The notes: generated from the letters alone by a model not told the origin. A stretch of DNA of 64,000 nucleotides from Ottowia beijingensis (GCF_013423955.1 NZ_JACCKX010000001.1:1054001-1118000); one strand, 5' to 3'; shown: positions 33,254-43,277, numbered from the stretch's first letter. Numbers and translations are program-made.

Positions 33254-33603
33254 TCAGCGCGGCTCGCCCACGGTTTCGATGGCGATCTGCGTGCACACGG
33301 CGCGGCACAGCGTGACCACGCGCTCGTTGATGATGCGGTAGTAGATCTGCACGCCATCGCGCCGCTTGCCCAGCACACCGGCCTTGTAGAGCGTGTTCAG
33401 GTGCTGGCTCATGTTGGGCTGGGTGGCGTGGATCTCGGTCAGCAGTTCGCCGACGTTCTTCTCCCCGTTGCACAGCGCGCTGATGATCTTCAGTCGCATC
33501 GGCGCCGACATGACGCGGAACACCTCGGCCGCCAGCTCGAACACCTCGTCGGATTCGAGTTCGCCGTCGGGGTGGTCACGGAAGCGGCGGCTTTTCTTTG
33601 CAT
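33254..33603 (-). CDS. soxR: ArsR-family regulator, SoxR-like, one apparent frameshift
   Basis: Winged-helix protein: FELAAEVFRVMSAPMRLKIISALCNGEKNVGELLTEIHATQPNMSQHLNTLYKAGVLGKRRDGVQIYYRI. From the ATG at 33603 (MQRKAAASVTTP) one extra C in the C4 run near 33575 joins DGELESDEVFELAAEV; otherwise a GTG at 33544 opens a 96-residue form. Cysteines in SALCNGEK and in the C-terminal helix (TLCRAVC) could sense reactive sulfur through a disulfide or polysulfide link, as in SoxR, BigR and SqrR. It lies upstream of fccA on the same strand and is the likely regulator of the whole island. Confidence 0.85.
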
Positions 33604-33701
33604 GGCGGAAGGCAACGGCGGGCGGTTGGCCAAACTATACGCGTCGGCGTCGGCGCTGCGCGCCCCTTTTCCCATGGAGAAGGGGCAAGCGACGAACGCG
33701 C

Positions 33702-35379
33702 TCAGGAGGGAGGTGCCCTCAAGGTGCGGCTGAGCAGGATGACCGGCACCAGGCCCACCAGCACCAGCGCCAGCGAGGGCAGCGCGGCCTCGCCCAGGCG
33801 CTCGTCGCGCGCCAGCTGGTTGGCCACCACGGCCAGCGTGTCGGTGTTGAAGGGGCGCAGCACGATGGTGGCCGGCAGCTCCTTCATCACATCCACGAAC
33901 ACCAGCAGCCCCGCCGCGAAGCCGGCGCGCCGCAGCAGCGGCCAGTGCACGCGCGCGGCCAGCTCCACCCCGGTGGCGCCCAGCATGCGGGCCGATTCGT
34001 CCAGGCTGCGCGGCACGCGGGCGTAGCCGCTCTGCATCGACTGCAGCGCCACCGACACGAAGCGCACCAGGTACGCCCACACCAGCCCCCAGATGGTGAC
34101 GGTGACCACCGCGCCCACGCCGCTTTCGGGCCAGCGCGCCTGCAGCCAGCCCACCGGCAGCAGCAGGCCGACCACGATCACCGCGCCCGGCACCGCATAG
34201 CCCAGCGACACGATCTGCACCGCCCAGCGGCGCAGCAGCGTGGGCGCGCGGCGCAGGCTGTAGGCCAGGAACCAGGCCGCCAGCACGGCCAGCACGGCGG
34301 TGATGCTTCCTAAGCGCACGCTGTTCCAGGTCCAGATGAGGAAGCGGTCCCACGGCAGCACCGACCAGTCGGCCGACAGCGGGCGCAGCATGAAGCCCAC
34401 CGGCAGCACGAAGCCCATCAGCACCGGCAGCAGGCACAGCACCCAGGCGATGGCCCCGCGCATGCCCCGCAGCGGAATCGGCCGTGCCTCACTGCTGCTG
34501 GCGCGCGCCGTGGCACTGCCGACGAAGCGCAGGCGGCGCTGGGCGCGCTGCTCCAGCCACAGCAGCACCATCACCAGCGCCAGCAGCACCGTGGCCAGCT
34601 GGGCGGCGGCGATGCGGTTGTCCATCGACAGCCAGGCCTTGTAGATGCCGGCGGTGAAGGTCTGGATGCCGAAGTACACCGATACGCCGTAGTCGGCCAG
34701 CACCTCCATCAGCGCCAGCGCGGTGCCCGCGGCCACGGCGGGCCGCGCCATGGGCAGCGCCACCTCGCGCAGGCGGCGTGGCAGCGAGGCGCCCATCAGC
34801 CGCGCAGCCTCCATCAGCTGCGGCGCGCGCTCGGCCAGCGCGGTGCGCGCGAGCAGGTAGACATACGGGTAGAGCGAGAACGAGAACACCCAGGCCGCGC
34901 CCCACACACTGCGCACCTCGGGAATCAGCCTCCTCCAGCCCGAAGGCGGCGCGCAACCCTGTCTGCAGCGGGCCGGAGAACTGCAGGAAGTCGGTGTACG
35001 CATAGGCCGTCACGTAGGCCGGCATGGCCAGCGGCAGCAGCAGCAGCCATTCAAAGGCGCGCCGGCCGCGGAAGTCGAACACCGTCACCAGCACCGCCGC
35101 CGGCACGCCCATGGCCACCACGCCGATGCCCACCATCACCACCAGTTGCAGCGTCACCCACAGGTATTCGGGCAGCACGGTGGCCGCCATCTCGCGCAGG
35201 ATGTCGGCGGTCTGCGCGTCCCATTGCGTCCACTGGCCGATCACGGCCAGCACCGGCAGCGCCAGCACACAGGCCACCAGCAGCAGGATCAGCGTGGGAA
35301 GGGCGCGCAAGACGGGGTTTTTGCTATTTAAATAAGAGCTGCTTGCGCAGATGGGTAGCCGAATGCAGCCCGATTTCAT
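33702..35379 (-). CDS. fbpB: Ferric iron-type ABC permease (FbpB-like, duplicated), one apparent frameshift
   Basis: A fused two-domain permease of about 12 membrane segments. The first half carries RRAFEWLLLLPLAMPAYVTAYAYTDFLQFSGPLQTGLRAAFGLE; after one extra base near 34934 it continues LIPEVRSVWGAAWVFSFSLYPYVYLLARTALAERAPQLMEAARLMGAS, the first EAA loop. The second half has LDESARMLGATGVELAARVHWPLLRRA and MKELPATIVLRPFNTDTLAV, the signature of FbpB-type iron permeases. The start at 35379 lies in an SR repeat; TTG 35310 is an alternative that trims the repeat-coded 23 residues. Divergent from the ATPase. No binding protein in the window. Confidence 0.88.
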
Positions 35380-35396
35380 TCAAAACCCAGGCAGCG
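35319..35396 (-). repeat. SR short repeat at the permease start
   Basis: TTGCTATTTAAATAAGAGCT, then GCTTGCGCAGATGGG and AGCCCGATTTCATTCAAAA. It overlaps the 5' end of fbpB. Confidence 0.7.
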
Positions 35397-35436
35397 TGTG
35401 GCAAATGAGAATTGTACGCATCTAGAATCTGCTTCC

Positions 35437-36522
35437 ATGTTCCTCAAGATCGATCAGGTCGACGTTCGCTACCCCGGCCAGGCGCGCCCCGCGGTGCAGG
35501 ACGCCTCGCTCGGCCTGCGCGCCGGCGACATCGGCGTGCTGATCGGCCCCTCGGGCTGCGGCAAGACCACGCTGCTGCGCGCCGTGGCCGGGCTGGAGCA
35601 TGTGAGCGCTGGCGAAATCCGCCTGGGCGGCGAACTGGTGAGCAGCGCCCGCCAGCACGTGCCGCCCGAGGCGCGGCGCATCGGCATGGTGTTTCAGGAC
35701 TACGCGCTGTTCCCGCACCTCGACGTGGGGCGCAACGTCGCTTTCGGCCTCAAGCACCTGCCCGCGGCCGAGCGCGACCGCCGCGTGGCCGAGGTGCTGG
35801 CGCTGGTCGACCTGACGGGCAGCGAGCGGCGCTACCCGCACGAACTCTCCGGCGGCCAGCAGCAGCGCGTGGCGCTGGCCCGCGCGATGGCGCCGGCGCC
35901 GCGCCTGCTGCTGCTGGACGAGCCCTTCTCCAACCTCGACGTCGACCTGCGCGAACGCCTGGCGCACGAGCTGCGCGGCATCCTGAAAAGCGCCGGGGCC
36001 ACCGCCCTGTTCGTCACCCACGACCAACTGGAGGCGTTTGCCATCGGCGACCAGATCGGCGTGATGCACGAGGGCCACCTGCACCAGTGGGACGACGCCT
36101 ACACCCTGTACCACCGCCCGGCCACGCGCTTCGTGGCCGACTTCATCGGCCACGGCGTGTTCGTGCCGGCGCGCATCGTGGCCAACGAGCACGGCGGCGG
36201 CGCCCGGCTCGACACGCCGCTCGGCCCGCTCGATCACCTCACCGACTGCCCGCTGCCCGGCGCCTATCCCGGCGGCCAGTGCGAGCTGCTGCTGCGCGCC
36301 GACGACATCGTGCACGACGACCAGGCGCCGGTGCGCGCGCAGGTCGTGCGCAAGGCGTTCCGCGGCTCCGAGTTCCTCTACACGCTCAGGCTCGCCAGCG
36401 GCGAGACCCTGATGGTCCACGTTCCCAGCCACCACAACCACCGCGTCGGCGAATGGATCGGCATCCGGCCGGAGGTGGACCATGTGGTGACGTTTGCGAT
36501 GGCGCAGCGCGCACCGGCCTGA
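35437..36522 (+). CDS. fbpC: Ferric iron-type ABC transporter ATP-binding protein
   Basis: 361 residues. Walker A GPSGCGKTTLL near residue 38, Q-loop MVFQDYALFPHLDVGRNVAFGL, signature LSGGQQQRVALARAM, Walker B LLLLDEPFSNLDVDLRE and switch His in FVTHDQLEAFAIGDQIGVM. The C-terminal TOBE-like domain (about residues 240-360) contains LLLRADDIVHDD. This is the FbpC/PotA-type family; iron is inferred from the matching permease. A TGAGAAT half-site (35406-35412) upstream resembles half of a Fur box but the other half is poor. Confidence 0.92.
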   Translation: MFLKIDQVDVRYPGQARPAVQDASLGLRAGDIGVLIGPSGCGKTTLLRAVAGLEHVSAGEIRLGGELVSSARQHVPPEARRIGMVFQDYALFPHLDVGRNVAFGLKHLPAAERDRRVAEVLALVDLTGSERRYPHELSGGQQQRVALARAMAPAPRLLLLDEPFSNLDVDLRERLAHELRGILKSAGATALFVTHDQLEAFAIGDQIGVMHEGHLHQWDDAYTLYHRPATRFVADFIGHGVFVPARIVANEHGGGARLDTPLGPLDHLTDCPLPGAYPGGQCELLLRADDIVHDDQAPVRAQVVRKAFRGSEFLYTLRLASGETLMVHVPSHHNHRVGEWIGIRPEVDHVVTFAMAQRAPA

Positions 36523-36629
36523 GGCGCACCCGGGCACACAGAACGCATCGGGGCCATGCCGTGGGCCTGAGCGCGGGTCCACCCGACGCATATTGTTTTG
36601 ATACCGAGTTCCTTCGTCGTCATGTGTCC

Positions 36630-38431
36630 ATGCATCAAGCCAACTCATCCACCGCGCGTGCCGCACTCTTGGCCACGCTTTTCCTTGCCGTCTGGCCGGC
36701 CCATGCAGCCGATCCCGTGCTGATCGACCTGTTTCGCGGAGAGCCCTCGCAGTACCAACCGCCGTACCCCAACCCGAATCCCTACACCTACTACCAGAAC
36801 CTGGTGGTCGCTGGGACAACCCATCGCTATGACGCAGTGCGCCGCCTGATCACCTTCGCCAATGAGGGTGCCAACCGGGCCGTGGCGGTCAGCGGCACCA
36901 CGCTGAAGTCCTCGTGGCCCAATCTCACGTTCGCCGGCACCAGCAACCCGGCAACACAGCCGTCGATCGATGTCCTGTGCGAGTACCCCATAGGCGACGC
37001 CGCGCTCGCCGGTCAGACCAACGCCTGCCGGAACTGGATTCAGGGCGCCTTCCTTTACACGGCCGTGCTGATGCCGGCCCAGGGCAATTACGCGATCAGC
37101 TGCGTGGGCAACGACGGTGCGGTGCTTGATGCCTCGAGCAGCCAGGGCACGGATTACCGGAATCTCGGCTACAGCACCAAGGTGGCCTCGTTCTGCCTTG
37201 CCGAAGCGACGGATGGCTATACAGGCAATGGTTCGCTGCCCAGTCCCGCGCCCAACACGTTGGTCAATATCCGCGTGGCCTGGAACAATTGGGGCAACGA
37301 TGCCGCACTCACCATCCGCTGGACAACACCTGGCGCTTCAGCACCCGTCGCCATTCCGGCCAGCCAGCTGTTCGACCCCAGCGACCCCGCCACCTACCTG
37401 GCGGCGAGCAATGACGACTTCACGGGCACACCGCTGACCGCCGGCACGGCGGGCACCACCGCCTCGGTGTTCAGCAACGACCGCGTCAACGTCGCCACGC
37501 CGGTCAGCACCGGCGCCGGCGGCAACGTGCGGACCTACGCCCTGATCGACGACCCCGTTACCAGCGCGCCGCCCCCGCGGGCATCACCCTCAACGCCGAC
37601 GGCACGCTGTCGGTGGCTGGCACCGTGGCGCCCGGCAGCCACACGGTGACCTACCGGATCTGCCGCACCGACACCTTGCCGCAGCCGCTGTGCGCCACCG
37701 CCCAGGCCACACTGCAGGTCAACGCCAGCATCGTCCCCACCGTGGACAACGCACCCGGCCCGCTGCCGGCCGGCACCGCCGGCACGCCGATCGCCAACGT
37801 GGCGGTCAACGACCAGGTCAACGGCGCGCCCGCCACGCTAGGCACCGGCGGCAATGCCACCGTGGCGCCTTCGGGCGCGTGGCCGGGCGGCATCTCGCTC
37901 GATGCCGACACCGGAGCGGTCAGCGTGCTGCCCACCGTGCCGGCCGGCAACTACAGCCTGCCGTACACCCTGTGCGACCGTTTCGGCCACTGTGCCGACA
38001 GCACGGTCAACTTCACGCTGACCGCGGCCACGCTGGCCGCCGGCGGCGACAGCGGCAGTGCGACGGCGGGCCAGGACAGCACGCCGGTGGCCAACGTGGC
38101 GGCCAACGACACCATCAACGGCCAGCCGGTGCAGCTGGGCGCGGGTGGCAACGCCACCGTCGCAACTTCGGGCACCTGGCCGGCGGGCATCACGCTCGAC
38201 CCCGCCACCGGCGCCGTGCAGGTGGCCGCCAGCGTGCCGCCGGGCCAGCACACGCTCAGCTACCAGCTGTGCCCGCTCAATGGCGACCCCTGCGTCACTG
38301 CCACCGTCACCCTGCAGGTGGTCGGCGCGGCCGGCACGGTGGCCGTGCCCACGGTGAGCCAGTGGGGCCTGATGCTGCTGGGCAGCCTGCTGCTGCTGCC
38401 GGGGCTGCGCCGCCTGCGCCAGCGGCCCTGA
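36630..38431 (+). CDS. IPTL-CTERM sorted surface protein with Ig-like repeats, one apparent frameshift
   Basis: Signal peptide (ARAALLATLFLAVWPAHAADP), an N-terminal domain of about 250 residues (LIDLFRGEPSQYQPPYPNPNPYTYYQNLVVAG, CRNWIQGAFLYTAVLMPAQGNYAISCVGNDGAVLDASSSQG) and then three or four repeats with TPVANVAANDTINGQPVQLGAGGNATVATSG and GITLDPATGAVQV cores, cadherin/Ig-like. The tail VPTVSQWGLMLLGSLLLLPGLRRLRQRP is an IPTL-CTERM signal for exosortase-independent sorting. One extra base near 37573 joins the halves. Repaired length about 600 residues. Function unknown; probably an envelope or secreted protein. Confidence 0.85.
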
Positions 38432-38451
38432 GCGCCCAGCTTTACGCACCA

Positions 38452-38513
38452 GGATTTTGCATGAAATAGCCCTCCAGCGCCCGTCCGACGGGCGCTTACA
38501 GCTATTTATTCAG
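38452..38513 (-). repeat. SR short repeat
   Basis: TGAAATAGCCCTCCAGCGC, CCGACGGGCGCTTACAGCTA. It lies between the convergent IPTL-CTERM and plsC genes. Confidence 0.85.
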
Positions 38514-39258
38514 GAGCATCCACGCCGTTGCGCAGGCCGTCCACCTGACGGCGCAGCTCTGCCGCCCATTCGCGTCGCTCGCGCCCCTCGGGCGACTGTG
38601 CCTGGCCGTAGCTGACGACGGCGCGCAGGCCGGGCGTGGTGAGCGTGCGCCACACCGATTCGAGCAGGGTCTGGTCGCCGATGTACATGGGCGCCGTGCT
38701 CATGGCGCCGTTGCGGCCGTCGATGAACTGCAGGGCCACCGGCAGCGCCGGCGCATGGGCCGAGATGGCCGCCTGGATCAGGTTGGCGTGGAACGGCAGC
38801 AGCGTGATGCCGTTGCTGGTGGTGCCCTCGGGGAACACCGCCACCACCTCGCCGCGCACCAGCGCATCCCGCATGTGGTGCACCACGCGCAGCGCGTCGC
38901 GGCGCGAGTCGCGCTCGATGTACAGCGTGCCGGCGCCGGTGGCCATCATGCCGATCATGGGCCAGCGCTTGACGTCCGACTTCGAGACAAAACGGCAATA
39001 GCCCGCCGCGTGCATGACCAGGATGTCGAGCCAGGAGATGTGGTTGACGACCATCAGCAGCGGGCCGTCCTTGGGCGGCGCGCCACGCACGTCAAGGTCG
39101 ATGCGCCACACGCGCAGGAAGTTGCGCGCCCAGCGCTGCACCTCGGCCTCGCGCTCGGCCTGCGAGAGCTTGGGAAAGCGCGTGCGGATGGTCCACCAGC
39201 CGCCCGCGATGTGCGCTCCACCGCGCAGCAGCAGCCAGAACGCCGTCAGCGATTTCAT
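38506..39258 (-). CDS. plsC: 1-acyl-sn-glycerol-3-phosphate acyltransferase
   Basis: 250 residues from ATG 39258, which has GGAG eight bases upstream. PlsC makes phosphatidic acid by acylating lysophosphatidate at the inner membrane. Motif I NHISWLDILV near residue 90, motif III AVFPEGTTSNG near 160 and the RDALRVVHHM and ALPVALQF segments are present. A hydrophobic N-terminus (LTAFWLLLRGGAHIAGGWW) anchors it. It follows pyrX by 22 bp, in the leftward pyrimidine operon. Confidence 0.93.
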   Translation of the reverse strand: MKSLTAFWLLLRGGAHIAGGWWTIRTRFPKLSQAEREAEVQRWARNFLRVWRIDLDVRGAPPKDGPLLMVVNHISWLDILVMHAAGYCRFVSKSDVKRWPMIGMMATGAGTLYIERDSRRDALRVVHHMRDALVRGEVVAVFPEGTTSNGITLLPFHANLIQAAISAHAPALPVALQFIDGRNGAMSTAPMYIGDQTLLESVWRTLTTPGLRAVVSYGQAQSPEGRERREWAAELRRQVDGLRNGVDAPE

Positions 39259-39280
39259 GCGAATGCTCCGCCGGCGTCTT

Positions 39281-40590
39281 TCAGTCGGCGTGTGCCAGGT
39301 GGCCGCCAACCAGCGTGGTGCGCACGCGGCCCGTCAGCTCCAGCCCGGCAAAGGGTGTGGCCTTGCCCTGGCTGCGCAACGCGGCAGGCTCGACCTGCCA
39401 GTGCGCCTGCGGGTCGAACACGCACAGGTCGGCCGCGCCGCCTTCGGCCAAGCGCCCGCAACTGGCCTGGAAGGTGCCCAGCGCGCCGCCGAGTACCTGG
39501 GCCGGTGCGCTGGTCACCACTTCCAGCGCGCGCATCAGGCCGGGGCCGCCGGGCTCGGTCCCCCACTTCAGCGCCAATGGCAACAGCAACTCCAGCCCCG
39601 TGGCGCCGGGCTCGGCTTCGGCGAAGGGCAACTGCTTGGCATCGGCCTCGACCGGGGTGTGGTCGGACACCAGCGCGTCGAGGGTGCCGTCGGCCAGCGC
39701 GGCGCGCAGGGCGTCGCGGTCGCGCTGCTGGCGCAGCGGCGGGTTAAGGCGGGCGGCGCTGTCGTAGTAGCCGATGTCCAGGTCGGTCAGGTGCAGGCTG
39801 TTGATGCTGACGTCGGCCGTCACGTTGAGGCCGTCGGCCTTGGCCTGGCGCAGCAGTTCGACCCCGCCGCGCTGGACAGGCGGCACAGATGCAGGCGCGG
39901 GCCGGCGCCGCCGCCGCGCATGGCGCGCAGCAGCTCGAACAGCGTGTGCAGGCGAATGGTTTCGGCCGCCGCGGGCACGCCCGACAGGCCCATGCGCATG
40001 GCCAGCGGCCCGCTGGCGGCCACGCCGCCGCCCAGCCATGGATCGACAGGGCGCAGCCACACGGCGTGGCCGAAGGTGCTGGCGTACAGCAGCGCGCGCT
40101 GCAGCACCTGGGTGTTGACGATGGGCGCCTCGGCCTGGCCGAAGGCCACGCAGCCGGCGTCGGTGAGCTGACCCATCTCGGTCAGCACCTCGCCCTTCAG
40201 CCCGCGCGTGAGCGCGCCTTGCGGAAACACGCGCGCCTGGTGCAGGCGCTCGGCGCGGGTCTTGAGCATTTCGACCAGGCCGGGCTCGTCGAGCACCGGG
40301 TCGGTGTCGGGCGGGCAGACCAGACTGGTCACGCCGCCGGCCACCGCCGCGGCCATCTCGCTTTCGAGCATGCGGGCGTGCTCGTGGCCCGGCTCGCGCA
40401 GGCGCGCCGTCAGGTCCACCAGGCCGGGCAGCACCCAGCAGCCTTGGGCATCGATGGTGCGGCTGGGCGTGAAGTCGGCCGGCGGTTGGCCGATGCTGAG
40501 GATGCGGCCCGCGGCAATCGCCACGTCCGCCGTCTCGTCGCGGCCCGTGGCGGGGTCGATCACGCGGCCATGCTGGATGAGGATCTTCAT
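39281..40590 (-). CDS. pyrX: Dihydroorotase-like subunit lacking catalytic residues, one apparent frameshift
   Basis: About 436 residues after one base is added near 39872 (joining LCRLSSAAG to VELLRQAKADGLNVTADVS). Class I dihydroorotase fold: GCWVLPGLVDLTARLREPGHEH, CPPDTDPVLDEP, and LVSDHTPVEADAKQLPFAEAEPGATGLELLLPLAL. The HxH metal site (usually DLHVH) is DLTAR, the HAED position is LRPVD, HVST is RLSS, and the PHH segment is INS. All metal ligands are thus missing except the terminal D. This is the PyrX/PyrC' type that acts as a structural partner of aspartate carbamoyltransferase. Lies 73 bp after pyrB, separated by an SR. Confidence 0.9.
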
Positions 40591-40591
40591 G

Positions 40592-40660
40592 GTTTCAAGC
40601 CAAATCGGGCTCCAGCGCTTGATGGACGAGCGCCAGCAGCTATCATTTTCATACCAAACA
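40592..40660 (-). repeat. SR short repeat between pyrB and pyrX
   Basis: TCAAGCCAAATCGGGCTCCA, GCGCTTGATGGACG, AGCGCCAGCAGCTATC. It is a near-consensus copy between two genes whose products assemble together. Confidence 0.9.
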
Positions 40661-40663
40661 ACA

Positions 40664-41625
40664 TCAGGCCTCGTTGCCCGCCACGATGCTCAGCACCGCC
40701 ATGCGCACGCCGATGCCGAAGGTGACCTGCGGCAAGATCACGCTCTGCTGGCCATCGACCACCTGCGAATCGATCTCGACGCCGCGGTTGATGGGGCCGG
40801 GGTGCATCACGATGGCATCCGGCTTGGCCCAGCGCAGCCGCTCGGGCGTGAGGCCGAAGCTCTGGAAGAACTCCTGGCTGCTGGGCAGCAGCGCGCCGCT
40901 CATGCGCTCGTTCTGCAGGCGCAGCATGATGACGACGTCGGCGTCCTGGATGCCCTCCTGCAGCGTGTGGCACACGCGCACGCCCATGGGGCCGAAGTCG
41001 CCCGGCACCAGCGTCTTGGGGCCGACCACGCGCACCTCGGCGGCGCCCAGCGTGGTCAGCGCATGGATGTCCGACCGCGCCACGCGCGAATGCAGCACGT
41101 CGCCCACAATGGCCACCACCAGGTTGCTGAAGTCCTTCTTGTAGTGGCGGATGGTGTACATGTCGAGCAGCCCCTGCGTGGGTGCGCGTGCCGGCCGTCG
41201 CCGGCGTTGACCACGTGCACGTGCGGCGCCACGTGCTGCGACAGCAGGTAGGGCGCGCCGCTTTCGCTGTGCCGTACGACGAAGATGTCGGCCGCCATGG
41301 CGCTGAGGTTGGCCACGGTGTCGAGCAGCGATTCGCCCTTGGCGGTGGACGAGCGCGCGATGTCGAGCGTGTACACGTCGGCCGACAGGCGCGTGGCGGC
41401 GATGTCGAAGGTGGTGCGGGTGCGCGTGCTGTTCTCGAAGAACAAGTTGAACACGCTCTTGCCGCGCAGCAGGGGCACCTTCTTCACCTCGCGGTCGCTC
41501 ACGCTGACGAACTGCTGCGCGGTGTCGAGGATGTGGATGAGGATGTCGCGCGACAGGCCTTCGGTGGAGAGCAGGTGGATCAGCTCGCCGTGCTGGTTGA
41601 GTTGGGGGTTGCGTCGGGCCAGCAT
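40664..41625 (-). CDS. pyrB: Aspartate carbamoyltransferase catalytic subunit, one apparent frameshift
   Basis: About 320 residues from ATG 41625. Carbamoyl-phosphate loop [16 protein letters not shown] near residue 60, [13 protein letters not shown] near 95, HSESGAPYL, and after the shift [34 protein letters not shown] and [13 protein letters not shown]. One extra C near 41193 (CACCCACG, expected CACCCCACG) joins [10 protein letters not shown] to TQGLLDMY. It catalyses the committed step of pyrimidine synthesis. It begins two bases after the pyrR stop. No pyrI is present, consistent with a PyrB-PyrX complex. Confidence 0.93.
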
Positions 41626-41627
41626 GG

Positions 41628-42142
41628 TCAGCTCTTGGTGGTGATGCTGAAGGTGAAGGCGCCATCGTCGCCGCGCGCCAGCCGCAGCGTCTGCGTGGCC
41701 GGCAGCGTGACGCGGGCGGCAGCCACTTCGGCCGCCACCGGCAGCTGGCGCCCGCCGCGGTCGACCAGCACGGCCAGCCGCACGCGGGCGGGGCGGCCGT
41801 AGTCGAACAGCTCGTTGAGCACGGCGCGGATGGTGCGGCCGGTGTGCAGCACGTCGTCGAGCAGCAGGATGTCGGCGCCGTCGATCTCGAACGGCAGCGT
41901 GGTCTGGCCGCTGGCCGACAGGCCGCGCTTGGCGAAATCGTCGCGGTGCATGGTGGACGAGATGGCGCCGGCCTGGCCGGGCAAGCCCAGGTCGGCCTGC
42001 AGGCGCTCGGCCAGCCACTGGCCGCCCGAGACGATGCCGACCAGCCGCGTATCGGCCGTCAGCAGGGGCGCAGGCTGCGCAGCAGCTCGGCATACAGCGC
42101 CTCGGCGTCGAGCGCCAGCGTGCTGCCCGTGGTGGAACTCAT
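41628..42142 (-). CDS. pyrR: Bifunctional pyr operon regulator / uracil phosphoribosyltransferase, one apparent frameshift
   Basis: Starts [28 protein letters not shown] at 42142; one extra base near 42066 continues into [25 protein letters not shown]. The PRPP loop is [46 protein letters not shown], the PyrR signature. Repaired length 171 residues. In Gram-positive bacteria PyrR is an RNA-binding attenuator; in betaproteobacteria its role is less clear and it may chiefly salvage uracil. ATGA overlap with ruvX; pyrB follows at once. Confidence 0.92.
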
Positions 42143-42555
42143 GGAAGACTCCTCAGAAACTGTTCCAGGATGATGGCGGCCGACGCCGCGTCGGCATCCC
42201 GTGCGCCGGCCGCCTGGGCCTCGGTGGTGCTGTAGCGCTCGTCCACCTCGTAAACCGGCAGCTTGAAGCGGCCGCGCAGCTGGCGCGCGAACTTGCGTGC
42301 GCGCACGGTGTTCTCGTGCTCGGCGCCATCGGGGTGAAAGGGCACGCCCACCACCAGCGCATCGGGCTGCCATTCGGCCAGCCGGCTGGCGATGGGCGCC
42401 CAGCGCGCCTCGCCCTCGGCACGGATGGTGGGCTGCGGCGTGGCGCTGCGCGTGAGCCGGTTGCCCACGGCCACACCGGTGCGCTTGAGGCCGAAGTCGA
42501 ACGCCAGGAAGCTCGCCTGGGTGGCGGGCACGTCGCTGCCGGAATCAGACACCAT
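42139..42555 (-). CDS. ruvX: Putative pre-16S rRNA nuclease / Holliday junction resolvase-like (YqgF)
   Basis: 138 residues. RNase H-like fold: FLAFDFGLKRTGVAVGNRLT with the first catalytic Asp, WQPDALVVGVPFHPDGAEHENTVRARKFARQLRGRFKLPVYEVDERYST with the catalytic Glu and DADAASAAIILEQFL with the last Asp. Family members process the 5' end of pre-16S rRNA. An LR element lies upstream, and pyrR overlaps its stop by ATGA. yqgE precedes it, a common pairing. Confidence 0.94.
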   Translation of the reverse strand: MVSDSGSDVPATQASFLAFDFGLKRTGVAVGNRLTRSATPQPTIRAEGEARWAPIASRLAEWQPDALVVGVPFHPDGAEHENTVRARKFARQLRGRFKLPVYEVDERYSTTEAQAAGARDADAASAAIILEQFLRSLP

Positions 42556-42574
42556 CTCGCCTACCAAATCCAAT

Positions 42575-42670
42575 GGCCGCGGAGCAGGCCGTGCGGGAAC
42601 GCCGTGGACCGGGCTTCGCCCGGCCGCTGGCGTTGTCCCTTGGGGAAGGCGCCGCAGGTGACTCTGGGGG
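42575..42670 (+). repeat. LR element, copy 5
   Basis: GGCCGCGGAGCAGGCC to GACTCTGGGGG. Closing end lies four bases from the yqgE stop. It separates yqgE from ruvX. Confidence 0.88.
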
Positions 42671-42674
42671 ACTG

Positions 42675-43277
42675 TCACGCGTGCCCCACGTCGGGCGACA
42701 GCATCCAGGCCTGCAGACCCAGCAGGCCCAGGGCGCGGTCGTAGCGCTGGTCGACCGGGGCGTCGAAGATCACGTCGGCATCGGCATCCACGGTGAGCCA
42801 GCTGTTGCCGGCGATCTCGGATTCGAGCTGGCCCTCGCCCCACGACGAATAACCCAGCGTGACCAGCACGCGGCGCGGGCCGCCGCCGGACGACAGGGCC
42901 TCCAGCACGTCCTTGGAGGTCGTCATCTCCAGCCCGCCGGGCACGGTGAGCGTGGAGGCGTAGATCGACTCGTCGGGCTTCAGCCCCTCGGCGACGATGG
43001 GCTCGTGCAGCACGAAGCCGCGCTCGGTCTGCAGCGGACCGCCGTGGAACACCGGCTGCCCGCCCAGCTCGGGCCGCTCCAGCGGCAGGTCGACACGCTC
43101 GAACAGGTCGGCCAGGCTGATGTCGCCGGGCTTGTTGATGATCAGCCCCAGCGCGCCGCGCTCGCTGTGCTCGCAGACGTAGATCACGCTGCGCGTGAAG
43201 GTGCCATCCTCCATGCCGGGCATGGCGATGAGAAAGTGATTCGTCAGGTTGATCGGCTGCTGCGCGTCATCGGCCAT
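42675..43277 (-). CDS. yqgE: UPF0301 family protein YqgE
   Basis: 200 residues, intact. NLTNHFLIAMPGMEDGTFTRSVIYVCEHSERGALGLIINKP near the N-terminus, QPVFHGGPLQTERGFVLH, RRVLVTLGYSSWGEGQLESEIAGNSWLTVDAD and FDAPVDQRYDRALGLLGL are the fixed blocks of the family. Cytoplasmic, function not established; almost always beside ruvX, as here. It heads the leftward yqgE-ruvX-pyrR-pyrB-pyrX-plsC run. Confidence 0.95.
   Translation of the reverse strand: MADDAQQPINLTNHFLIAMPGMEDGTFTRSVIYVCEHSERGALGLIINKPGDISLADLFERVDLPLERPELGGQPVFHGGPLQTERGFVLHEPIVAEGLKPDESIYASTLTVPGGLEMTTSKDVLEALSSGGGPRRVLVTLGYSSWGEGQLESEIAGNSWLTVDADADVIFDAPVDQRYDRALGLLGLQAWMLSPDVGHA

Noticed and set aside
35406-35424. A Fur box upstream of the iron-type ATPase
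   Set aside because: Only the TGAGAAT half resembles the consensus; the second half matches poorly.
39281-40590. Calling this gene the catalytic dihydroorotase pyrC
   Set aside because: The HxH and further metal-binding residues are missing.
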